From contig DASZTV010000006.1 of the NCBI GenBank assembly GCA_035548125.1, positions 1-64,000 of the forward strand: a stretch of DNA of 64,000 bases, read 5' to 3'. The notes beneath the pieces are model-generated. The model was given only the letters and a program-made list of their open reading frames with translations, searched no databases and was not told the origin of the DNA. This DNA comes from DASZTV01 sp035548125 (lineage in GTDB: Bacteria > Actinomycetota > Actinomycetes > JAFAQI01). The position numbers were made by a program, and so were the translations under genes. Positions 1 through 7,634 of this stretch are shown in pieces. The number at the start of each line of letters is the position of its first letter. Position 1 is the stretch's first letter.

Positions 1-120
1 GTCTTCAACGACAAGCTCCAAGAGTGGGAGGACTACTACAACTACGATCGCCCCCACGGAGCTCTCGGCGGGCAAACACCCTACGAGCGGTTACGCACCA
101 AGACCGAGACCTCGGCGTAG
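1..120 (+). mobile_element. IS481-like transposase, C-terminal end (partial)
   Basis: The window opens inside an open frame that ends at the TAG at 118-120. The 39 visible residues include YYNYDRPHGALGGQTPYERL, the usual end of the DDE integrase core in IS481/IS3-type transposases, where Tyr-Asn-x-Asp-Arg-Pro-His precedes the Thr-Pro-x-E/D stretch. Catalytic Asp/Glu residues would lie before base 1, so activity cannot be judged. No terminal inverted repeat was recognised downstream. It marks the left side of the window as an insertion-prone region. Confidence 0.8.
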
Positions 121-165
121 CCGATGATCGTCAGTCACACAGGCCCACCGCTCTGATGTATGACT

Positions 166-186
166 TCGCCTGATGCCGTCAGGCGA
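166..186. terminator. Stem-loop between convergent gene ends
   Basis: TCGCCTGA (166-173) and TCAGGCGA (179-186) form a perfect 8-bp stem with a 5-nt loop. It lies between the transposase stop at 120 and the stop at 211 of the opposing gene. There is no T tract on either side, so termination is inferred from position and structure. Confidence 0.5.
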
Positions 187-210
187 CGCGGTCCGCTCGT
201 TTGCCCCGGA

Positions 211-1239
211 TCATGCTTGGACTGCTACCACCGCCGACTTGTCTGATGATGTCTGGCCTGACACAAGACATGACCCCGCAGTGCTGCACGCAGTGCTCAG
301 CGGGAAGGAAATCGATCCGAGGTCACGGGAAGCGGTGATGCGTCCGGAGACAAGGCGTGAGACGTGTGGACTCGATCCAGCAGCGACCCCGATGCATTGA
401 GTTGCCGACCAGCACGCGAGATGTCCGATCCCGGGGTTGCTCATTCGGCTTACGGGCTTTCCGTCACGAATGCTTACCAGGTACTGGGTAATCGTGTTCC
501 CGCGCACGCTGTCAGCGATTGCGAGGCAGCGCGTCTCCGTTCCGCAAGAGACCTGGCCGATCTCGAACAGGTCCGTCCTGACGTGCGTGACGCCTACGCG
601 GGTGCCGTTGATGGGGACCACTACCCCATGGGACCGGAAGACGGTCCGAGCCATGGCTCCGACCGCGACGCATTTTGAAGGCCCGGAGCAAGACACGGAC
701 TGCAGCGAAGTCGTTCCGGTGACTGGGGCAGCGCTTACTGACTTGTCGCCCATCGTGACGAAGGCGATCTTGCCGGTGGAATGAATGCGCGGAGGAGCGT
801 TCATCTCGTGCTCCCCGACCACCACGCAGGCCGTGGCGGAGGTGCACGAGATCGCTGTCGCGGAGGTCATGCCGAGTACCCGCGATGTCGCCTGCGGCTT
901 GCCCGCCACTGTCCACTCGATGGATCCATCGATGTCGAGCAGCGCGCAGGCGGTCGTGGTTGGGCAAGCGACCATGTAGGTGCCGTAGCCAACCGGCTGC
1001 GGCGCTGAGGGGACTCCATTCGTGACGTGAACGAGTCCGGCCCGACCGTTTGACTCGCTTACCGATGCCCAGCAATCTCCCTTGCCGGGGCAACTCACGC
1101 CGTTGATCTTCGAAACATCTCGGATCACGTGGGCTGACCCGATCCTGATCGCACCAGCCGCCACTGCTGGGCTGGTGCCGAGGACCGCGGCAACGACGGC
1201 AATACCTGCGGCCCACGAGACATGGGTGGTCCGGTTCAC
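211..1239 (-). CDS. Secreted Cys-paired repeat protein, possible beta-propeller
   Basis: This 342-aa protein has a Sec signal peptide (basic start, hydrophobic stretch, cleavage near TSPAVAAG). The mature part repeats a unit of about 45 residues carrying a Ser/Ala-Cys-x5-Cys core: SCPGKGDC, ACPTTTAC, SCTSATAC, SCSGPSKC, SCGTETRC, ACWSATQC and ACSTAGSC. Seven units with one Cys pair each fit a disulfide-braced beta-propeller outside the cell, as in other actinobacterial repeat proteins (inference). It starts at GTG 1239, 21 bases after the stop of the upstream glycine-rich gene on the same strand, so the two are probably one operon. No catalytic residues are recognised; adhesion or carbohydrate binding is a guess. 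Confidence 0.75.
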   Translation of the reverse strand: MNRTTHVSWAAGIAVVAAVLGTSPAVAAGAIRIGSAHVIRDVSKINGVSCPGKGDCWASVSESNGRAGLVHVTNGVPSAPQPVGYGTYMVACPTTTACALLDIDGSIEWTVAGKPQATSRVLGMTSATAISCTSATACVVVGEHEMNAPPRIHSTGKIAFVTMGDKSVSAAPVTGTTSLQSVSCSGPSKCVAVGAMARTVFRSHGVVVPINGTRVGVTHVRTDLFEIGQVSCGTETRCLAIADSVRGNTITQYLVSIRDGKPVSRMSNPGIGHLACWSATQCIGVAAGSSPHVSRLVSGRITASRDLGSISFPLSTACSTAGSCLVSGQTSSDKSAVVAVQA

Positions 1240-1260
1240 GCGCGTCCGATCATCGTCATC

Positions 1261-3609
1261 TCAGCTGAGGCTGTAGGTGAAGTGGTCACCGGCGACCGCC
1301 GCGCTCTTGCCGTACGGACCGGTCACCAAGACGTTGACCGATCCTGCTCCGGAGTGGCTCGGAGCAACCGCCGTGATCTGGTTGTCGGAGTCGACAGTGA
1401 ACGACGTCGCGGCGGTGCTACCGAAGCTCACCACGGTGGCGCCGGTCAGGCCGGTGCCGGTGATGACGACGCTTGTGCCACCTCCCGTCGGCCCGGAGGT
1501 GGGAGAGATCGACGTGACCGCTGGCGGTTTGACGAAAGCGAACTGGTCGCTTGCCACCGCGGCGCTGTGCCCGGCGGGTCCAACGACCGACACCGCTACT
1601 GTTCCAGCGCCGCGCGCTGGTGATACGGCAGTGATCTGGCTGTCAGAGTTGACGGTGAAGGACGCGGCAGCGGTCGGACCGAAGCTCACTGCTGTCGCAT
1701 CGGAGAACCTGGTGCCGGTGATCACGACCGTCGTTCCACCTTTGGTGGACCCTGACGTTGGTGCGATCGAGGCGATTGCCGGTTTGCCTGCGTTGTGGTC
1801 GCCGACGATGTCTTGTCCGACGGCGGTTCCAGCGGAGCCGGCCGCTCCTGGTCCGGCCACTGTTGTGCTGTTGTTCGCTCCGGGAGTTCCCGCGGGATCA
1901 CCGGCACCGCCACCGCCGCCCTTCCCGCCCGCACCGCCAGCCCCGCCGGCGACCTGTGTGCCGGCTGTGATGCGGTCATTGGTGAAGGTCGCCGCGGGCG
2001 AAAGGACGAACGTCACAGTCGAGTTGATCGCGCCTCCTGCGGCGTTGCCGCCGACCCCGGAGGCCGAGCCGTTGCCACCCTGTCCCCCGTTCCCGCCATC
2101 GCCGCCCGGGGCGACCTTGTCGTTGGCGCCAGTTCCACCCGCGCCACCCGCGCCGCCCGCGCCACCTTGGCCACCCGCGGGGCCGGCTCCGCCGGGATAG
2201 GCGTACGCGCTGTTGGAATCGAAGGTGCTCGCACCGATCGTCATCGCACCCGTGTTGTAGATGGCGCCGCCACTGCCGCCACCACCTGCGCCGCCGGAGT
2301 TCGTCGCGGGGACCGCGCTACCGCCGTTCCCGCCGTCGTCTCCCGCAGCACCGCCGGCCCCACCCCCACCTCTTCCGCCGGGGCCGCCGCTACCTCCCCT
2401 GCCGTTCGCGCCCGCCGGTCCCCCGCCCCCGCCGTTTGCGGCGCAACCGAAGAAGGTCGAAGCATCGTCGATAGTTAGCGTTCCGGCGTTGTAGATCGCC
2501 CCGCCGAACCCGCTGCCGGCGGCACCGCCATTGCCCCCTGCCCCTCCGTTACCTCCGCCGCCCCCGAGCCCTCCACTGCCGCCTGAGCCGAAGCAGGTTT
2601 CCTCTTCGTTGGTCCCGCCCCGCCCACCGGCTCCCCCCCCGCCGCCGTTGCCAGCCGCGCCGCCCTTGCCCCCGCTGCCACCCCAGCCGCCGTTTGCGGC
2701 GTCGTATTCGAAGGTGGAGGCCACCACACTCACCGTCGCCTTCGCGGCGTTGTAGATCGCGCCGCCCTTGCCGTCAGAGCCGTTGCCGCCCGAGGAGCCG
2801 TTGCCGCCGTTGCCGCCGAGCCCACCGCTGCCTCCTGAACCGCCGTTGGCGCATCCCGAGGGCGTGGATCCTGCGCCGCCTGCACCGCCGGCGCCTCCGT
2901 TGCCGCCGTTGCCGCCGTTGCCGCCCTGGCCGCCCTCGGCGTAGTTGAAGATGAACAGGTCGCCGCTGAGGGTCAGGGTCCCTGAGTTGGAGATTGCGCC
3001 GCCCTGCGCGGCTACCCCATTCGCGCCGGGAGTGACGACAGTCCCTCCGTCCACGCCGTCGCCTCCGGCCCCGCCAGTGCCGCCGTGTGATCCGGCGGTG
3101 CCAGCAGCGCCGGCGGTCGCCGCCTTCGCGACCTTCAGATGTCCGCCAGCGGTGAGCGAGAGGTCCACCACTCTCAGCGTCGACCCTGCGGTGACCGTGA
3201 AGATTCGGGAGAGGTTCTCGCCGCTCAGGGCAACGGTGCCGGGTGAAGCAGTGCCCGCGTCGGGATCCGGGGCATCCCCGGGAGGTGCGAGCAGCGTTAC
3301 GTTGACATTGTTCGTCAGCAGGAACGGGGTCGCCGATGTTGCTACACCGGATGCGTTGTACGTCGTCGGCACGTTGACGGTCGTGCCGGTACAGGAGCTG
3401 GCGAACTGGTACGTACCACTCGTCGTGACCGCCGCTTGAACCGCCGAGGTGGTACACGCGATGACGGTGGGCGCTCCATCTGCCCGCGCTGGAAGTGCCG
3501 GCCATACGGTGAGTCCGGTAGCGATGACAACCGTCGCAGCGGCCATCAAAACGGCGCCGCGGGCCAACGCCCGCCGCGAATGCACTCCGAAAGCAAGCTT
3601 CGCTGACAT
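1261..3609 (-). CDS. Secreted glycine-rich PGRS/beta-helix protein with two IPT domains
   Basis: ATG 3609 is preferred over more upstream starts because it begins a clear signal peptide (MSAKLAFGVHSRRALARG, a hydrophobic run, then LPARADG). The 782-aa protein has an N-terminal domain of about 140 residues, then about 430 residues of GGxGGxGG repeats resembling mycobacterial PGRS sequence. Within these, units of the form GGAIYNAGTLTI recur five or so times, as in right-handed beta-helix/polymorphic outer membrane proteins. The last 170 residues form two IPT/TIG Ig-like domains (SIAPTSGSTKGGTTVVITG and SISPTSGPTGGGTSVVITG). There is no PE or PPE domain. It is probably a surface or matrix protein, cotranscribed with the Cys-repeat protein downstream. 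Confidence 0.8.
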   Translation of the reverse strand: MSAKLAFGVHSRRALARGAVLMAAATVVIATGLTVWPALPARADGAPTVIACTTSAVQAAVTTSGTYQFASSCTGTTVNVPTTYNASGVATSATPFLLTNNVNVTLLAPPGDAPDPDAGTASPGTVALSGENLSRIFTVTAGSTLRVVDLSLTAGGHLKVAKAATAGAAGTAGSHGGTGGAGGDGVDGGTVVTPGANGVAAQGGAISNSGTLTLSGDLFIFNYAEGGQGGNGGNGGNGGAGGAGGAGSTPSGCANGGSGGSGGLGGNGGNGSSGGNGSDGKGGAIYNAAKATVSVVASTFEYDAANGGWGGSGGKGGAAGNGGGGGAGGRGGTNEEETCFGSGGSGGLGGGGGNGGAGGNGGAAGSGFGGAIYNAGTLTIDDASTFFGCAANGGGGGPAGANGRGGSGGPGGRGGGGAGGAAGDDGGNGGSAVPATNSGGAGGGGSGGAIYNTGAMTIGASTFDSNSAYAYPGGAGPAGGQGGAGGAGGAGGTGANDKVAPGGDGGNGGQGGNGSASGVGGNAAGGAINSTVTFVLSPAATFTNDRITAGTQVAGGAGGAGGKGGGGGAGDPAGTPGANNSTTVAGPGAAGSAGTAVGQDIVGDHNAGKPAIASIAPTSGSTKGGTTVVITGTRFSDATAVSFGPTAAASFTVNSDSQITAVSPARGAGTVAVSVVGPAGHSAAVASDQFAFVKPPAVTSISPTSGPTGGGTSVVITGTGLTGATVVSFGSTAATSFTVDSDNQITAVAPSHSGAGSVNVLVTGPYGKSAAVAGDHFTYSLS

Positions 3610-3942
3610 CCCACCCCAACTCTCCCGATGCAACCCGGCACTAGCGCATGTACCGCACCCGAGCCGGTGCGTTTGCAGCCCCTGTGCCGCGGGCGTTCCT
3701 GTGCTGGGTCGTCGGTCAGGGACTGGCATAGCGCCGCGCGGGCAACGCGCACCCTACTTCGCTCCAACTTCGCCCGCCGGCGTCACGGACTAGGACAATC
3801 CCTAGTCTCAGACGACCGTCACGTTCTCTCGCCAACGTCCTCGGCTGTGGGCGAGCTGATGGTCGCGTGCTGAGCCCGCCATCCTCCGGCACAATGCCGG
3901 TTGGCGTCGCTGGGCCAGGTTCGGGAGGAGGGCAGACAGACG
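3610..3942. promoter_or_regulatory. Divergent intergenic region
   Basis: These 333 bases separate the PGRS-like gene (leftward) from the LuxR-type regulator (rightward), so both promoters should lie here. The only clear structure is the 20-bp dyad at 3788-3807. A purine-rich GGAGGAGGG at 3924-3932 serves the TTG start at 3943. No convincing coding frame was seen. Confidence 0.5.
3788..3807. promoter_or_regulatory. 20-bp lux-box-like inverted repeat
   Basis: GACTAGG (3788-3794) and CCTAGTC (3801-3807) are perfect inverted copies around a 6-nt spacer, 20 bp in total, the length typical of sites bound by LuxR-type HTH dimers. It lies between the PGRS-like gene and the LuxR-domain regulator, so autoregulation or control of the secreted proteins is plausible (inference). 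Confidence 0.5.
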
Positions 3943-6750
3943 TTGCCAGGCCACCACCTCGGGCCAAGCGCCGCGTTCGTTGATCGCGAGACCGAGCGCG
4001 AGGTCCTGTCCCACGCATGGGCCAGAGCTCTGGACGGTGCCCCCCAACTCCTGATGGTCGATGGAGATCCGGGGGTAGGCAAGACCGCCTTGGTGGATCA
4101 CTTCGTTGCTGGTCTCGGCGACGATGCGGTGGCGATCATCGGCTCGGGCGAGCAGGGCGAGCGCGAAGTGCCGCTGGCGACCTTGCAGCACCTCATGCCG
4201 GCGGCGGCGATCGACCATCCCTCTGGCGTCGGACCGACGGGTGTGTTTCCCGAAGTCGCCGATCCGCTGATCGCGGGCGCCGAACTACTCGCGATCCTTG
4301 GTGAACTTCAACATTCCGGGCCTGTCGTCTTGATTGTTGATGACAGCCACTGGTGTGACACTGCCTCCGCGCAAGCACTGACGTTTGCATTCCGTCGACT
4401 CCGCCATGACCGCGTCCTTGTCATCCTAGTCGCGCGCACCGAAGAGCTCTCGATGGTTGCGCCGAGCCTCGTACGTTTGGTTCAGGAGAGGGGCTCTCGA
4501 CTCCGACTCGGCGGGTTAGGTGTCGAGCATCTAAAGGCGCTTGCTGAGACTCTCGGTGTCGGGACACTCTCCGATCCTTTGGCTGCGGAGATCCACGCGA
4601 GAACAGGGGGTAATCCGCTCTACGCGACGGCGGTACTTGCGGCACAGGGCGAACCCGCCGGCGCGATGACCCTGACAGCGCCGTTGGATTCCGGCGCACC
4701 CCTACGTCTCGGCGAAGAGGCCTATGCGCTAGACGTCGTCGAGCGGGTCAACCGCACGACTCCGATCGCACGTCGGCTGATCAAGGCACTCGCTGTTTGC
4801 GGGATGGCTGCACAACTGTCCGTCGTTTCGGCGATCTCCGGGACCGAGGACGACGACCCATCCGTGGACGACATCGCGAACACCAGGGTGATCCTGCTCC
4901 ACGATGATGCCCGCGGCCTGCGCCTCGAGTTCGTCCATCCGCTAGCTCGAAGCGCCGTCTACCACTCCATCCCGCCATCGGAGCTGCGCGCAGTTCATGC
5001 GGCCGCGGCCGATCTGCCCACCATTCCCTTGCAGGACAGACTTCTGCACAGAGTGGCGTCGGCCACCGCCCCGGACGACGCACTCGCGGCCGAGCTGGAG
5101 GAGTTCGCACGACACGAGGTGGCCCGACTCGCCTGGGGCGCGGCAGCGTGGGCGATGGCGGCCGCCTCGCGCTTCTCCAGTGACAGAGCCGCGGGTGAAC
5201 GCCGCTCGCTCGAAGCGATCGCTCACGCGGTGTCTGCTGGCGACGCGGAAGCGGCCACCCGACTATCGGAGGGGATCGAGGGTTACGCGCAAAGTCCATG
5301 GCGGCTCGCAATCGAGGGCATCCTTGCGGCCCTGCAGGGGGATCCGAGGCGAGGCGAGCAGCTCCTACAAGCTGCCTGGGACGGCATCGCCGACCCTGCT
5401 TCCGACGCCGTGCTGGCGGATCTCGTCAGTGGGTGGCTGAGCACGCTCGTGCTCAACGATGGACGCGCATCGCAGGCGATTGAACCCGCCGGGTGGTTGG
5501 CTCATCGTGCTGTGATCGGTACCCCCGGGCTGGTTAACGTCGCTTCTGGTTTTGGTGCCTTGTGGCTGGCCGATGGCGGTCGCGCCGATCTGATCCATGC
5601 CCACGCAGACGACCTGATGGAGCAAGCGCTTGCGGCTGACCTCGATGCTCGCCAAGCAGGCCTGATCTTTAGCAGAGCGGCCCTGCGCGTGTGGGCGGAC
5701 GACCTCGACCGGGCGTGGGAAGACCTTTCAGCAGTAACAGCGTCGTTACGACGCCGGGGACCCTTCGTCGATCTGATTGCTGCCCTCACGTACACGTCCG
5801 ACGCCGCGTATCGGCTCGGACGCTGGGACGACGCCGCAGCGTACGGAAGCCTCGCCGCGTCAGCCGCGGAGGACGCGGAGCAAGGCTTCCTGTTGCCGCT
5901 CGTCCACAGCGTCGCCAGCTGGCCACGTGCCGGGCGCGGTGAGTGGGAGGACGCGGAGCACCATGCGCGCCGGGCCGTGGACGCGGCCGCGATGGTTGGC
6001 GACCTCGGGTCGCGTTTGTGGTCGGGAATGGCGGCAGCACGGCTCGCTCATGCTCGGGCGGACATGCCAGGTGTCATTGCCGCGATCGCGCCGCTGCTCT
6101 CGATCAGACACGCGACGGGCTTGCGAGCTCCGAGCGTCCAGCCCTGGGAGGGCCTGTATGGCGAGGCCCTCATTGCGGCAGGACGCTTGGCGGAAGCCGA
6201 GCAGATGATCAGGCAACTCGAAACCGATCCCAATCTGCGGGGCAAGGCCAGGCCTCACGCCGAAGCGCTTTGGCTGCGCGGGCTCGTCCGCCGAGGCTTC
6301 GGCGACGGTGCGGCCGCCCTCCAAGCATTCAGGGGGGCAGTTGAGATCGTAGGTAGGGCCTCCCATAGATTTCTTGAGGCAAGGCTTCGGGTGACGTACG
6401 GCGAGGCTTTGCTCGGGGCCGGGCAACGACGTGAAGCTCTCGCCCAACTCGAACAGGCAAGGCACACGTATGAGCACCTCCACGCCCGGCCGTACGCCGA
6501 ACGCTTGGCGCTCATCCTCGTAGGCGCGGGCATACCGAGCGACGGCCCCGGGACTCTACGTGCGACGCTGACCGAACGGGAGGCGGCGGTCGCGACTCTG
6601 GCGGCGCAGGGACTGACCAACCGCGAGATCGCGCGTGAGCTCATGCTCAGCGCGAAGACCGTGGAATATCACCTGTCAAAGCTCTACACCAAGCTCAATG
6701 TGAGGTCGCGGACGGCGCTCGCACGGGTACTACTTAATCCAGAGCGCTGA
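3943..6750 (+). CDS. Large ATP-binding LuxR-family regulator (LAL/MalT-type)
   Basis: This 935-aa protein starts with an AAA-type NTPase module: Walker A GDPGVGKTA at about 41-49 and Walker B VVLIVDDSHW at about 128-137. A long helical middle with TPR-like repeats follows, then a C-terminal LuxR HTH (LTEREAAVATLAAQGLTNRE, then LSAKTVEYHLSKLYTKLNVR). LAL proteins bind ATP and an inducer and then activate operons by DNA binding. TTG 3943 is chosen because GGAGGAGGG sits 10 bases upstream; an in-frame TTG at 3901 lacks a ribosome site. Codon use looks less GC-biased at third positions than in genes right of 7.6 kb (by eye). Likely targets are the adjacent secreted proteins. Confidence 0.88.
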   Translation: MPGHHLGPSAAFVDRETEREVLSHAWARALDGAPQLLMVDGDPGVGKTALVDHFVAGLGDDAVAIIGSGEQGEREVPLATLQHLMPAAAIDHPSGVGPTGVFPEVADPLIAGAELLAILGELQHSGPVVLIVDDSHWCDTASAQALTFAFRRLRHDRVLVILVARTEELSMVAPSLVRLVQERGSRLRLGGLGVEHLKALAETLGVGTLSDPLAAEIHARTGGNPLYATAVLAAQGEPAGAMTLTAPLDSGAPLRLGEEAYALDVVERVNRTTPIARRLIKALAVCGMAAQLSVVSAISGTEDDDPSVDDIANTRVILLHDDARGLRLEFVHPLARSAVYHSIPPSELRAVHAAAADLPTIPLQDRLLHRVASATAPDDALAAELEEFARHEVARLAWGAAAWAMAAASRFSSDRAAGERRSLEAIAHAVSAGDAEAATRLSEGIEGYAQSPWRLAIEGILAALQGDPRRGEQLLQAAWDGIADPASDAVLADLVSGWLSTLVLNDGRASQAIEPAGWLAHRAVIGTPGLVNVASGFGALWLADGGRADLIHAHADDLMEQALAADLDARQAGLIFSRAALRVWADDLDRAWEDLSAVTASLRRRGPFVDLIAALTYTSDAAYRLGRWDDAAAYGSLAASAAEDAEQGFLLPLVHSVASWPRAGRGEWEDAEHHARRAVDAAAMVGDLGSRLWSGMAAARLAHARADMPGVIAAIAPLLSIRHATGLRAPSVQPWEGLYGEALIAAGRLAEAEQMIRQLETDPNLRGKARPHAEALWLRGLVRRGFGDGAAALQAFRGAVEIVGRASHRFLEARLRVTYGEALLGAGQRREALAQLEQARHTYEHLHARPYAERLALILVGAGIPSDGPGTLRATLTEREAAVATLAAQGLTNREIARELMLSAKTVEYHLSKLYTKLNVRSRTALARVLLNPER

Positions 6751-6776
6751 CCTCGAGCTGTGAGGTAGAGGACAAC

Positions 6777-6946
6777 GTGTCGTGGCTGATTCTGAACGCC
6801 CCCAGCGCGACCGTTGTCTCGGCGGTCATGCTGGTCATCGCCGTTGCGGCCTACCGGCTCTCCGCAAGCTGGGCTCGGTTCGTTGCCGGTGCTGCTCTGG
6901 AGAGCGCGATCATCTGCGGACTCTATGCACTGTGGCAGGTCGCAAC
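6777..6946 (+). pseudogene. Truncated membrane protein (PAP2/DUF-like N-terminus)
   Basis: A GTG at 6777, preceded by an AGAGGA-type ribosome site, begins a frame with two hydrophobic segments (TVVSAVMLVIAVAAYRL and then FVAGAALESAIICGLYALW). This resembles the N-terminus of actinobacterial PAP2-type membrane proteins. After about 56 residues the frame turns into basic, non-membrane sequence and the sensible reading moves to another frame. I read it as a gene cut by recombination near 6940-6950. It follows the LuxR regulator by 26 bases. Confidence 0.45.
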
Positions 6947-7291
6947 CCACCGGCGAACACCCCGCGGCTGTACGCCCAGGACGGAGCGGGCTACGACGCA
7001 ATCGTGCACACCCACTACTACCTCGGCGACTGCAACTGGCTGATCACCGAGTACGACCCGGACGAGGACCTCGCATTCGGGTGGGTGCGCCTCAACGGTG
7101 ACCGGCAGAACGCCGAACTCGGCTACGTCAGCCTCGCCGAACTTCGCCAGTTCCGCGCCGCCATCGCCCTCAACGGGGACCGCATCCCGAACGCCATCGC
7201 CGTCGAGCTCGACGAACACTGGACCCCGTGCACCCTGACGCAGGGCATCGCCCGGATCGACGCAAAGGATGCTCGATCGAGCGGCATTTAG
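6947..7291 (+). pseudogene. DUF2958-like fragment without its own start
   Basis: From about 6947 the second forward frame encodes residues resembling the DUF2958 family: PRLYAQDG, then NWLITEYDPDEDLAFGW, ELGYVSLAELRQF and DEHWTPCTL. DUF2958 genes are typically found on plasmids and integrative elements, function unknown. No start codon with a ribosome site lies at the beginning of the conserved part, and the upstream sequence belongs to a membrane protein in a different frame. It is probably a remnant of an integrated element, consistent with the tRNA fragment 175 bases downstream. Confidence 0.55.
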
Positions 7292-7465
7292 AGGCACCAA
7301 CTGACGTGCCGTGCGCGAGCCGATTGGACCTGTCTTGACGGTGCCATCTTGGTGGCCAACGGTGCCAATCCGTGGCTGATCGCGATTGTTCGCCGTTAGC
7401 CGCACTTGCCTTCTGACCTGGGAAAACGAACAACGGCGGACCGGGGCGTACCTGCAAGGGTGGCT
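7292..7465. other. Non-coding junction sequence
   Basis: No gene is recognised between the DUF2958 remnant and the tRNA-Lys fragment. It does not contain the 5' half of a tRNA-Lys, which is why the fragment at 7466 is not called an intact tRNA. Confidence 0.5.
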
Positions 7466-7509
7466 CTTTTAATCCGTAGGTTGTGGGTTCGAGTCCCACA
7501 CGGCCCACC
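7466..7509 (+). other. 3' part of tRNA-Lys(UUU), probable attachment site
   Basis: The sequence reads as the 3' portion of a tRNA-Lys: anticodon loop CTTTTAA (7466-7472, anticodon TTT), the 3' anticodon strand TCCGT, a variable region, a T arm with GTGGG-TTCGAGT-CCCAC, the acceptor strand ACGGCCC, discriminator A and CC. The 5' half (which would begin GGGCCGTTAGCTC) is absent, and bases before 7466 do not pair as an anticodon stem. A duplicated tRNA 3' end starting at the anticodon loop is the classic att core of tyrosine-integrase elements. Confidence 0.75.
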
Positions 7510-7555
7510 CCGGGAAGTGTGTTACTTCGGCTGCGCCGTACTGCCGCCCTGCACT

Positions 7556-7634
7556 CGCATGTGACATAGGGGTGGTGAAACGCCGCCTCTATGTGACATC
7601 GGTGTCGCGAATCACGACACCTATGTCACATGCG
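7556..7634. terminator. Nested inverted repeats overlapping the kinase 3' end
   Basis: ATGTGACATCGGTGTCG (7591-7607) pairs with 7615-7631 over 17 bp with one mismatch and a 7-nt loop. A further copy, CGCATGTGACATAGG (7556-7570), is the perfect inverse of 7620-7634. The right arm encodes the last codons and stop of the minus-strand kinase gene (stop at 7621-7623). This is a probable terminator built from two to three copies of one motif. Confidence 0.6.

Noticed and set aside
1577..1589. Fourth GGGYCSTTGGWCC-like match (reverse strand)
   Set aside because: It has a mismatch and lies inside the coding sequence of the PGRS-like gene, so it is probably chance.
1900..2940. Short tandem repeats resembling a CRISPR array
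   Set aside because: The repeats are GGC/GGN glycine codons of the PGRS region, with no constant repeat or unique spacers.
7430..7510. Intact tRNA-Lys gene
   Set aside because: The D arm, the 5' acceptor strand and the 5' anticodon strand are missing; only the 3' part is present.
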